A stretch of 64,000 bases of DNA from assembly GCA_951802425.1 (NCBI GenBank), contig OX637794.1:4836001-4900000 (forward strand). Direction: 5' to 3'. The stretch is from Clavaria fumosa (taxonomy: Eukaryota > Basidiomycota > Agaricomycetes > Agaricales > Clavariaceae). Below, one piece after another: positions 33,389 to 44,126 of the stretch. The notes beneath the pieces are model-generated. The model saw nothing but the letters and a program-made list of their open reading frames with translations. It was not told where the DNA came from and did not search any database. Made by a program: the position numbers and the translations under genes. Positions within the stretch are counted from its first letter, which is position 1. The number at the start of each line of letters is the position of its first letter.

Positions 33389-33390
33389 AA

Positions 33391-35867
33391 TTTCATACCT
33401 ACTCAACCTAGGCCCATAACAGCCACTGATGGAAGGCAATTCCATGCCACAGGCCATGGTGACATACCCCTGCAAGTTCCCAATGAGAGCAGGTCAATAA
33501 AATTTTTGCTTACACACCTGATATGGCCTATATGCTTATCTCTGTCATGAAATTGGATGCAATAGGATGCTCCACTGATTTCCAACAGAACCAATGCCTT
33601 GTAAAGACATCACAAGGAAAGATAGTTGCCACTATCCCAAAGATTGACAGGCTATACTGGATAAAGAGAGCAAGTGTATGCACTGAAGAAGCCAACATCA
33701 CTACAAGGATGCTGAGACTCTCCTTGGCCAAAGCCCATCACATGCTTGGCCACATCCACCACACAGCTGTCAAACATGCAGTTAGTACAGGAAAGATCCA
33801 AGGCATAGAGATAATAGATACTTCAGACCCAACTTTCTGTGATGCCTGCACACAGGCTAAGCCCCATCATCAGCCATTCCCAGACAAGGCAAAGAACCAG
33901 GCTGAGAAATTTGGAGAGTGCATCCACACTGATATTTGGGGGCTGGCCTCTGTCAGATCCTTGGGAGGAAACACTTACACACTAGATTTTGTTGATGACA
34001 CAACCTGCTGGACTGAAGTCCACTTCCTGTGCCAGAAATCTGAGGTCCTTGAGGTCTATAAGAAATTTGAGGCTGCAATTCAGACCCAGGATGATGCAAA
34101 GATAAAGTATCTATGCACCAACCACAGCACTGAATTCACAAGTAAATCCTTTACCTCCCATCTTGCTGTGAAAGGGACTAAGCAGGAACTAACCATGCAT
34201 GACACCCACAAGCAAGTAGGTGTTGCAGAATGTTGGAACCAAATGAAGGTCAAGCTTACCTGTGTGATGCTCATAGATTCAAAGTTGCCCAGGTTCCTAT
34301 GGGGGGAGGCAATGAATCATGCTGCATGGATCAAAAACAGGTCACCTACCTGGACACTCAATGGCTCCACACCCTTCCAGATCCACTACAAGTTGGCACT
34401 GAACCTATCACATCTTGTTCCATTCAGAACCCACACATGGGTAAAGACCATCAATGCTGGCAAGCTAGAAGCTTGCATGCAGCCTGGCTACTTTGTAGGC
34501 TTCTGATTTGACAAGTACTGGCTATCGGATCTATTTTCCAGACAAACATAAGATCAGAGTTGAGCAAGAGGTAGTATTCAACCTCAAAGAAACCACTGAC
34601 CCTGTCTACTGGATGTGGAGATGCAGTCTGAGGGGGAGAAGTCAAAGGTCATACAGCATCATGCTGATGATCCAGTAGATGACTTACCATGCACTGACAA
34701 CACCCCAAACAATCCACAACCAACCCAGCGACCTCAAGTTCAGCTGCCTGAACTTGAGAATGTGCTCCCATGCCACACATGCCTGCAACCTGGATACTAT
34801 TGCACATTAGCAGGCCTCCCAGCCCCCAGAAAAAGCATTAACAGCTCAGTCATTGCTCCTGAGGACCTAGGACCTGACAAACTGCTCATTGCTCTTCTGG
34901 CTGGTGCAGTCAGATCAGAACCACACATGCTCAAGGAAGTGCTAGCAGGTCCCAATGCCAGTCAATGGAAGTCAGCATACAATGCAGAGATTGACCAGCT
35001 CAAGTGTCTGTGCACCTGGGACATTGTCAACTGCCCATCCAACAAACCTGTCATTCCATGCAGTTATGTCTTCAAAGTCAAACTTGGACCCAACACTGAG
35101 TTGCTCAAGTACAAGGCACACATCATCTCAGGTGGACATCATCAAATAAAGGGAGTTAACTATGAAGAGATGTTTGCCACAGCCACAAAAATCAGATCAA
35201 TAAGGGTTTTACTCACCTTAGTGGCACAATGCAACTGGGAAATCCACCAGGTTGATGTCATAGGGGCCTATCTCAATGCCAACCTTGAAGACGAGGTCTA
35301 CATGGAGGTCCCAGAAAGCATTTTGAGCAATGGTGACTGCAGCAAGGTCTGTTGACTGCAGAAGGGGCTATATGGTCTGAAACAAGCTGGAAAAAGATGG
35401 TACAACAAGATGGCACTCATGTTTGTCAGCCTTGGTTTCAGCATCTCCAAACTAGACCAATTGGTCTTTATCCAGACTAATGGGAAAGAAACTGTGCACA
35501 TACCAGTATCAACTGATGACATGGTCATGATAGGATCATCCAGGGCTGTGGTTGAGAGGGTCAAAACTGAATTAAAGCATTTTTTCGAGATTACAGACCA
35601 GGGGGAGCTCTCCTGGCTCCTAGGCTTCAAAGTATGGCTTGACCAAGCAGCATGAACTAAACCAGAAGGCTTATATTGAAGTGCTAGCACAGCATCTTGG
35701 TTTGACAGATGGGCACCCAGTCCATATTGCAATAGACCCAGGAACTGTCCTATTGAAGGATCAGTGCCTGGATGAACCAATTGATGTACTGTATCAGGAA
35801 GCCTGTGGGGGAGTCCTATGGCCAGCCATGATAATGGGCCCAGATGTCCAGCTCACAGTTGGCATAC
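33391..35867 (+). pseudogene. Copia pol: protease tail, integrase, RT
   Basis: Starts at INFIPTQPRPITATDG (protease C-terminal part), with a small frame slip near 33505 before YTPDMAYMLISVMKLDAIG. Integrase: a zinc finger with HMLGHIHHTAVKHAV and CDACTQAKPH, HTDIWGLA, and YLCTNHSTEFTSK. A stop at 34504-34506 ends this frame. RT begins near 34930 (WKSAYNAEIDQL), continues GVNYEEMFATATK and HQVDVIGAYLNA, has TGA at about 35353 (VC*LQKGLYGLKQ, CGA expected), and carries a degraded catalytic box (STDDM instead of YVDD). Inactive. Confidence 0.85.
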
Positions 35868-36158
35868 TGTTAAGATTGCTTACATAAGCCATCCCAAAGA
35901 GGAGTTATGGAGAAACTGGGGAGGGTTGTTGGAAGGTCACATGACCTGTGGCTGGGTCAGATTATGTAATCATGTAAGATCACATGACCTGGGGCCTGGG
36001 TGCATCACGTGACCCGAGGGTCTGAGCATGGGAATGTCAGCAAGTGCCAGGGCTCTCCCTATAAGTACCTCATTGTTTCCTTTTTTGTACTCTTTTCCCC
36101 TTATCTTAGTATTGTCATCATGACCTTATGCTTAAGTTGTGTGAGACCCAGTCTGATA
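35868..36158 (+). repeat. 5' LTR of copy A5
   Basis: 291 bp TGTTAAGATTGC to GTCTGATA. Carries CACATGACC and CACGTGACC repeats upstream of the TATA box. Confidence 0.93.
36060..36113 (+). promoter_or_regulatory. LTR core promoter and predicted transcript start, family A
   Basis: TATAAG at 36060-36065, then ATCTTAGTATT at 36103-36113, complementary to the primer site beyond the LTR. If self-primed, transcription begins at about 36103. Confidence 0.6.
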
Positions 36159-36170
36159 TAATACTAAGAT
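36159..36170 (+). other. Self-complementary primer-binding site of copy A5
   Basis: TAATACTAAGAT immediately after the LTR, complementary to 36103-36113. Confidence 0.65.
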
Positions 36171-36728
36171 CTGCCCGTCTGCCCTAGCCCTGTGTCCTAA
36201 CCCAGCTAGCCTGGACCCTTAATCTCAAACTGTGACACATTGTCACAGCTCAGCCCCTATCATCCTCTTCTTCTTTACCCTGCCCGCGGTGTGTAACAGA
36301 ACCACGCGAAATTTTTACTGTGTGTAGATACACATGACCAGACCCGGAGGAAGTCTACTGTGACCCTCCACAAGTGATACCAAGTGCCCAAGGCCCGGAA
36401 CCTTGTTTTACAGCCACTGTACCAGTGAATTGTGTAGTGTACAGGGCATGGAAAGGCCCTCTACATAGTCTTTCTGTAGTTTCCTGGTTCAGTGGACAGG
36501 GCCCTTGCTCTGTGACCATTGTCAGAAGGGTGCACGGGCAACTCACTAGGAGTTGTGGAGTGACCACCTGGGACACCATTTGGGACCCACGCTACCAATG
36601 GTTTCATAGAATAAGAGTTCTATAGGTACATAAGTACTAGAAGAGCAGCCTGAGAGGACGGGACTGTTAAGAGATCAAAGAAATCCTGAGTGCCGAAGGC
36701 CTGGAATTTTATTTTACAGTGCTATAGA
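36171..36728 (+). other. Leader of copy A5
   Basis: Untranslated leader of about 0.56 kb, also present in A3 and A6. It holds a short hairpin (CTGTGACA, CAT, TGTCACAG near 36232) and a duplicated block GTGCC-AAGGCC..TTTTACAG (about 36376-36411 and 36690-36720) that looks like an intron 3' end. Confidence 0.6.
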
Positions 36729-37763
36729 ATGCTGGACCTAGCTGTTGCCCCCTTTGATGGGCAGAAAAGGAACTTCTGTATGTTCCTCCGATCCCTTTGC
36801 CTCCTGTATATGGCGAGCCTGACTACCTATGCTGTGGACCTGGTGAAGGTCCTCTTTGCTCTGAGCAAAATTGTTGGAGATGGATTCACTGCAGAATGGG
36901 CAAATATGAAGGTGGAAGAGATCCTGGGTAGTGGCGAGGCTGGAACCTGGGCAGAGTTTGTGGAGGAGATGAAGCGAGCATTCGATGACCCAAACAACCA
37001 TGTGACTGCCCTTGCTGATATTGCAGGGTTGAAACAGGGTGCCACGATGGCACCAGAGTTCTTTGCGAGATTCGAGACACTGTTCTGATGGGCAGAGTTG
37101 AGTGCAGAAAAGGACTCAGGAATCCTGGTCCATTGGCTGGAGTTGAACCTGAGTAGGAGGTTGGTGGAGAGAATCTATGGTGTCTCCCCAATGCCAGAGA
37201 CTTATGGAGAATGGAAAGTGCTGGCAGAAAGACTGGATGCCCAGCAAAGGCGATTTGATGTGATAGTCATGGAACGGACACCATGACCCATCGCAACCCC
37301 TGTGCAACCCACCGCAACCTTTTCGTGACCTGCTGCGACCCTCTTGCACCCTCTGAATGTGGCCATGGGCCGTGGATGTGCCCCTGCTGATGAGAGACGT
37401 TGTTTCCGATGCCACCAGATTGGGCATGCTGTCCGTTTCTGCCCCCTGCCCAACATGCGTCTGCAGGTCCCAAGAGCCCGAACCTGTGGAGTGCCAGGTA
37501 CCCCCCAAACAACGGAGGATTACCAGAGAGAGATTGCATTGCTCCAAGCAAAACTGGAGCCACTTGAGAGAGAAAGGAGGACTCTGGCTGGAGAGAAGAG
37601 TCGTTCCAGCCCCCATTCTGTCCCTGTGCCTGCAGCAAGTATACCGAAGTATACTATCTTGCAGTGGAGACATACCCGAATTGGGGCTGAGGTGAAAGAG
37701 GAAGTGAGACTGGCAGAGCACCCAACCAAGGTGCAGCCAGAGGTGGAGAAGCATGTGCCATGA
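36729..37763 (+). pseudogene. Gag of copy A5
   Basis: First ATG after the leader gives MLDLAVAPFDGQKRNF, matching the APFDG start of element B Gag. Capsid block FALSKIVGDGFTAEWANMK and PEFFARFETLF, then TGA (TTC TGA; CGA in A3 and A6), further TGAs near 37284 and 37327, a knuckle CFRCHQIGHAVRFC at about 37400, a coiled tail (YQREIALLQAKLEPLERERR), and the shared TGA 37761-37763 before pol. Confidence 0.85.
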
Positions 37764-40700
37764 GAGCTAGCCATCCAGGTGCACTTGGAGGCTCTCAGCA
37801 CTGGCAAGGGGGCTATGACAAAGGCCCTTGTCAACTCAGGATGCACCAACTGCTTCATGGACTTGGAGTGGGCAAGAAGAGCAGGACTGGAACCATCTCC
37901 CCTGCTGAACCCAATCATGATGTACAATGTGGATGGGTCACAAAATAGAGAGGGCAAAATCTGGTATGGAATTGAGCTGCTGGTGATGATGGGTGACCAT
38001 CGTGAATGGATCCATTTCCTGCTAGGGAAGATCCAAGCCCACAAGGTCATCCTTGGGCATGACTGGCTCAAGCAACACAACCCCAACATTGACTGGAAGA
38101 AGGCAGAGCTGAGCCTTACCCGCTGCCCCACAGTGTTCCCCATCCCCTCGAGCCCCTGCACCCCCAAAAACGAGTACCCTCACATCCGTGAGTATTCCAG
38201 ACACCCGTTTTCCCAACTCTGGCCCTACCCCTGATTGGCCCAGCCACTACCCTTTGGTTTTTAGTGAAGCGAAGTGGGATGAGCTTCCCTGCTCCCAACC
38301 AGACTTCGATATTAAAATTGAGTTCAAAAAGGACCCTGAGCACCTCTCCTCCAAGCTATACTCACTGACATGGCAGGAGATGGTGGAGATGAACTGTTGG
38401 GTGGATGAGCAGCTTGCTTCTGGACAAATCCGGCCCTCGAAATCCCTGTATGCCAGCCCCTTCTTCTTCAAACATGAGAAGGACAAGCTGCGGCCAATTA
38501 TCGACTACTTGAGGCTGAATGCACACCTGGTCAAGGACAAGTACCCCCTTCCCTGCATCCGAGACACAGTGGATGTGCTTAAGGGAGCATTGATCTACTC
38601 TAAGATTGATGCAAAGGGAGGTTTCCCATCCATGCAGGTCTGGCCAGAGCACCAGCACCGCTGTGCCTTCTTGACACCTCGTGGACTCTTTGAACCTGCA
38701 GTTATGTGGTGTGGACTACAGAATGCCCCTGCTACCTTCCAATGCTTCATGAATCACATGTTGAGGGAGGACATTGCAGGAGGACATGTGAGGGCCTATG
38801 TGGATGATGTCATTGTGTTTGCAGAGGACTTGGCTACACACTGGTACTGGATGGATTGAGTCTTGAGGAAGTTTGGAGAGAATGGGTTGTGTCTCAAACT
38901 CAGTAAATGCGAGTTTGAGAAGAGTGAAATCATCTTCCTGGGGATGAAGATCTCTCACAACTGGCTAGAGCATGACCCAGCCAAGGGTGCAGCAGTCTGA
39001 GATTGGCCATGTCCTAGGAATGTGAAGGATGTCCAGAGGTTCAATGGGATGTTGAACTACCTCTGCCAGCACATCCCGAATCTTTCTGCCCAGGCAAAGC
39101 CACTCCTCTGGCTGACTGGGAATGTTCCATGGAAATGGGAGGAGGAGGAAGCAGCCTTCCGAGATCTCCATCAGGCACTTGTATCAGCCCTGGTCTTGGC
39201 TCTGCCTCAGGACAAAGGGAGATGGAAGGTAGAGACAGATGCTAGTAACCTGGCGACTGGTGGAGTGCTCTCACAGCAGCAGACGGATGGAACCTGGAGA
39301 GTTGTGGACTATATCTCCAAGGCCCTCACTGCAGCTGAGAAGAACTATGACATGTACATCAAGGAGTTCTTGGCTGTGATTCGGGCACTTTGTGAGTGGT
39401 GGGCATACCTCATTGGAGCAGATGAGATGATTGAGATCTGGACGGACCATGTGAACCTCCAGTACTTCTGGAAGCCCCAGAAGTTGAAACTGAGGCAGGT
39501 CCGTTGGGTTGGAGAGCTCCAGTGCTTTGACTTTGAGATAAAGTATCGCACTGGCAAGTCAAATATGAAGGCAGATGCACTCTCCCAGAGACTGGACTAT
39601 GGCGAGATGGTGGAGGAGGATGCACCAGTGCAGGTTTTCCCAGAAACGGAAGTCCGTGTGTCATTCACATCGGAAATGGAGATGCTACTCCAGAAAAATA
39701 GTGCAGTACACATACAGAAGCCAGAGGAGCTTGATGACGAGTGGACATGAGATCATGCTGGACTCTGGCGAAAGGGGATAGTCACTTGGGTCCCCCTAGG
39801 AGCTTGTGAGGCTGTCCTTGAGTTTGAGCATGACCTCCCTGCTGCTGGACACCCTGGGCCCTGGAAGTTGAGAGCGGCACTAGTGAAGGGTTATTGGTGG
39901 CTGGACATGGTGAAAGATGCAGATCGGTATGCCCAGGGGTGTGAGACCTGCCAGCAGACAAAGCCTGACTGTACCAAGCGTGCTGCCCCACTGCACCCCC
40001 ATCCAGTTCCTGATGGTCCCTGGTTGGTGATCTCATGGGACATAGTCAGTCCCCTCCCCCTCTCCTGTGGACATAATGCCATCCTTGTCATTGTCGACAA
40101 GTTCACAAAATGGACACTGCTCAAAGCAATCGGGCTCGACCTCACGGGACTTGGAGCGGCGCGTCTCCTCCGGGATCAAGTGTTTCATGACCATGGAGTC
40201 CCTCACAAGGTTGTGAGTGACCGGGGCTCCCAGTTCATGTCCCACTTCATGAAGGAGTTCTACTCCATGATCTGGGTAAAAGCAAATCCAAGTACTGCCT
40301 TTCATCCACAGACTGATGGACAAACGGAATGGGTGAACCAGGAGATGGAGATCTATCTCCAGGCTTATGTGGACCATCTCCAGGATGACTGGGCTGAATG
40401 GTTGTCCACTGTGGAGTTTGCTCTTAACAATCATGAGCACTCAGCAACTGGACAGATGCCTTTCTTCCTCGATTATGGACAACACCCTTGGAATGGGGGA
40501 CTCCACCCACCTTCTGAGGTGAACCCAGCAGCGGACAAGTGGATGGCTAAGCTCACGGAGTCCTGAAGAGCAGCCAAGGAGGCGATGGAGAAAGCAGTGG
40601 CAGTGATGAAGAAGAGCTACGATAAGGGGAAATGCCTGAGTCGAGAGTACTCTGAGGGAGATCTGGTCTGGCTGGATACTAAAAACTTGAAGATGGACTG

Positions 40701-41109
40701 GCCCTCTAAAAAGCTTGACAACAAGAGAGCAGGCCCCTTTGCAATTGAGGAGAAGGTGGGACCTGCTGGGTATTGCCTCAAGCTCCCTCGGGCCTGGTGC
40801 ATCCATTGGGTCTTCAACAAGTTGCTGTTGATGCCTTACCATCCCCCTTCCTTCCCTTCTCAGAACCTGCCTCCCCCTCTGCCCCCTACAATTGATGATG
40901 ACCACCTGGAGTATGATGTGGAGGCAATCCTTGATGTTAAGAAGGTGGGGTGTGGGGTGAAGTACTTGGTGAAGTGGTTGGGATACCCAGTGGAGGAAAA
41001 CACTTGGGAGCCCTGTAGGAACCTCACTAACGTAACATTGCTTCTCCAGGACTTCTTCCTCTCCCACCCCAACAAGGCCAAGCTAGCTGGTCAGGATGCC
41101 CAGCCTTAA
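37764..41109 (+). pseudogene. Pol of copy A5
   Basis: Protease ALVNSGCTNCFMD (Asp changed to Asn), RT AYVDDVIVF near 38800, RNase H ETDASNLATGGVLSQQ near 39235, integrase HDLPAAGHPGP and CETCQQTK near 39840-39970, DDE core SDRGSQFMSHF, chromodomain YLVKWLGYPVEENTWEP, stop 41107-41109. Internal TGAs at about 38857 (MD*VLRK), 38998 (AV*DWP), 39748 (WT*DHA) and 40564 (ES*RAAK) correspond to Arg or Gln codons elsewhere. The frame slips near 38160 in the protease-RT linker. Confidence 0.88.
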
Positions 41110-41120
41110 GAGGGGGGTGA

Positions 41121-41411
41121 TGTTAAGATTGCTTACATAAGCCATCCCAAAGAGGAGTTATGGAGAAACTGGGGAGGGTTGTTGGAAGGTCACATGACCT
41201 GTGGCTGGGTCGGATTATGTAATCATGTAAGATCACATGACCTGGGGCCTGGGCGCATCACGTGACCCGAGGGTCCGAGCGTGGGAACATCAGCAAGTGC
41301 CGGGGCTCTCGCTATAAGTACCTTGTCATTTCCTTTTTTGTACTCTTTTCCCCTTATCTTAGTATTGTCGTCATGACCTTATGCTTAAGTTGTGTGAGAC
41401 CCAGTCTGATA
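41121..41411 (+). repeat. 3' LTR of copy A5
   Basis: 291 bp, preceded by the purine tract AAGAGGGGGGTGA (41108-41120). Differences from the 5' LTR lie mainly at CpG sites. Confidence 0.93.
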
Positions 41412-41489
41412 CATACTGTCCCAATTCAACCAGAATCCTGGCAATGTGCACTGGGAAGCCCTCAAGTGCTTGATCAAATACCTCCACAC
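41412..41489 (+). pseudogene. Copia RNase H segment between A5 and the hAT element
   Basis: Encodes SQFNQNPGNVHWEALKCLIKYLHT, the conserved copia RNase H lead (HWEALKR..YL). It ends with CTCCACAC, the left duplication of the hAT element. Confidence 0.85.
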
Positions 41490-43827
41490 CAGTGTTGGCA
41501 AGGTTGGCTGTATGCCATGCCCCTCATGGGCCATGGACCCTGAAATGCCATGTGGCATGCCACAGCAGTTGGGTTTGGGTATGGCATATGGGACTAGTTA
41601 CTAAGCAAAAATATATGTATTACTAAGCAATGACTGATTACTAAGCATGCAAGCTGATATCTGCGACACGCACTATCACGCAGCCGATGTGACTGCTTTG
41701 CCTCTCACTTTGTCACTATCTCCTTCATCTGTAGCAGCACATGTACCTCTTCCATCACTAATGCACACCCTTGACCCATTGAATTACTGGTGGCCTGACC
41801 CAAACAACATGGATACTGCGAAGCTCAGCAAACTTGAACAGTGCCATATTGTGATCCTGCCAGTCTTCCTCACTCTCATCTTGGCTATGAGCAATCGCAG
41901 CTGGTGGCGAAGGCTCTGCATTGACCACCCTGGGTTTTTGAATCGATCCCCTTTGCTCGAATCATACTATGACACCACTGTCAAAGACTGGAAGCCTAAG
42001 GTTGCTTGTGCAATGTGCTGGGCAGCGAGGCTTGCACAAGAGCATTCTGAGGATGAAGAACAGCTCCAGGCAGGGATTAGAATGGTAGTAAGGGAACAGG
42101 ATGTTGTTTTGGCATGGTGTGACTAGTTTAGACCATTAACTACACTTTTGCTGATGCATTGAAAGTGTGGGCAATGTCTAAGGATGATCCAGGTGTTCAG
42201 TTTATCCAAGGCCGTAGCAAGAACATACTCCGACACATGCACAAGTGTCTAAGACAGCCAGAAAGTGTCTGCAACTTAGCCTGTGAAGAATGCTTCCACA
42301 GGGGTTGGCTGCAACGAAGTCCTCCTGCCGCACAGACTCTCTGCCTCGCTCACGACCATGATGGGGTAATGTGACAAGCCCTGTCATCACAACCATACTA
42401 TCAAGCTCGTGGTCAGGAAGAAGTAATGGCTAGGGAGCCATCCCAGCCTCATGACCATGCACATCACCGTCTTTCACTTCCCATTTTTGTAGATCAGCCC
42501 AGCCCCAGTCCATTAATTCAGTCTTTCCCTTCCCTGCTTGACACCTCTGCTTCGAATTCAAGTATCCCTTCCCCAGTCTTGCTGGACCAAATGTTTCATT
42601 CATATGCCCAAAGCCCTATCATCTCGGAGGCTTCCTCTAAGCGCCCACAGTCATCTCGCTTCGTATCCAGCAGCCTTTCACATCGCCCTAGCTCCACAGA
42701 TTTATCCCATTTGGTATGGACTTCAGGCCATCAAGCTCGATTTGCTTCTCGCATTGCGAGACTCACAGCGGCATGCAGCTTTCCTTTCCTCTGGGTTGAG
42801 AATCAAGAATGGATTGATTTCTGTAAAGAGTTTATTCTGGGAGCACAGCCCATTGAGCAGCAGGTATTAGCAAACAAACATATCCCTGCAGAAGTTGAGA
42901 AGTACTGAGAGGCTGCAAGAGCTCGCTCTAAGGGTATGGAAGGAACAATTCAATGCGATGGGTGGTCTGGGATTAACCATCACCATTACCTTGCTTTCAT
43001 GCTCACAACAGCAAACCGAGATGTGAGTTGCCTACTGTATGTACTTGTACATTATCCATGGCTTATATTGGCAAAGGTCTTTACTATTCAGGTATATGAT
43101 ACATCATCGGAGCGGAAAACAGCCGAGAACTTGTCCAAGTATATCTCTGAAGTGAGGGAGCATTTAGAGGTGACCTGGGGAGTCACTGTTGTTGTGATCA
43201 CCTCAGATGCCTCAGGAGAGTCTCAGAAAGGACGGAAGATAGTCCTTGAGCAAATGCCATATTTAGTGACCCCGGACTGTTATGCACATCAGGTATGTGT
43301 TCTTACAATTGCCTCATCTCGAAATTCTGATATTTGGCAGATCAATCTCATTGTCGGAGATTATTTCAAGTGCATGATGTCAGCTCTTTCAAAGTATACA
43401 AATCAGGCTACAGAGCTTATTGCATGGCTGCGGAGCAAGACTCAACTCCTTGGGTTAATGAGGGACATCCAGATTGTAATGAATGTGGCAAAAGGGCAAT
43501 CTGTGCTTACTATCATTCATGCAGTCCTTACTCGATGGACAGCACATTATCTTGCTTATAAGTGGCTTCTTGATGTTAAGTGGGTGCTGGAGAACATGAT
43601 TCGGCAGGATGGTCTTCGTCCACGCAATGAGCAAATGGTTATCTCAGGTGATACAAAGTCTCAGCAAAAAGCAAGGGCTATGGTCGAAGTCATTGAAGAT
43701 CCAATGTTCTGGCAATCTATTGTGACGTTAGTCCTTCTTCGCCACTGAAGGCCTGATTATTAATGTTTTTTCTTGCAGCATCAAGAGGCATTTAGAACCT
43801 CTTGCACTTGCTGCTTGCATGACTCAG

Positions 43828-44115
43828 TATCAGACTGGGTCTCACACAACTTAAGCGTAAGGTCATGACAACAATACTAAGATAAGGGGAAAAGGGTACA
43901 AGAATGGAAAAGACATAGTATATATAGCGAACACTTCGGCATTTGCCAGCATTCCCATGCTCGGACCTCTCGGATCACGTGACGCGCCCAGGCCCAAGTC
44001 ATGTGATCTCCCGATTATGTAATCCTCCACCACAGGTCATGTGACCTTCCAACAATCTTCTCTAATTTCTCCACAACACCTCCTTTTGGGATGGCTTAGG
44101 TAAGCAATCCTAACA
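43828..44115 (-). repeat. 3' LTR of copy A6
   Basis: 288 bp; minus strand TGTTAGGATTGC to GTCTGATA. A subtype that differs from A3/A5 in the middle (TAGGTAAGC, TATATATAG TATA region). Confidence 0.93.
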
Positions 44116-44126
44116 TCACCCCCCTC

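Larger units (their letters stand above)
30510..33390. repeat. Long imperfect palindrome (foldback element or hairpin locus)
   Basis: Arms 30809-32102 and 32159-33390 are inverted copies with very few differences around a 56-bp loop (32103-32158). The outer parts are a 33-bp minisatellite (CTAGTGAACTAGTTACAGCT core). The inner 0.8 kb is unique sequence without a known gene: an 89-codon frame at 31486-31755 recurs unchanged on the minus strand at 32506-32775, so it is simply mirrored. The left arm carries extra minisatellite units from 30510. The right end touches copia coding sequence. No target duplication could be fixed. Confidence 0.85.
35868..41411 (+). mobile_element. Family-A chromovirus copy A5, complete ends
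   Basis: 5544 bp between CATAC duplications (35863-35867 and 41412-41416), inserted in copia RNase H. LTRs are 291 bp. At least seven internal TGA stops, each at a site that is CGA or another Arg codon in a sister copy. Confidence 0.94.

Noticed and set aside
30510..33390. CRISPR array suggested by regular repeats
   Set aside because: The repeats are contiguous 33-bp minisatellite units without spacers, in a eukaryotic genome.
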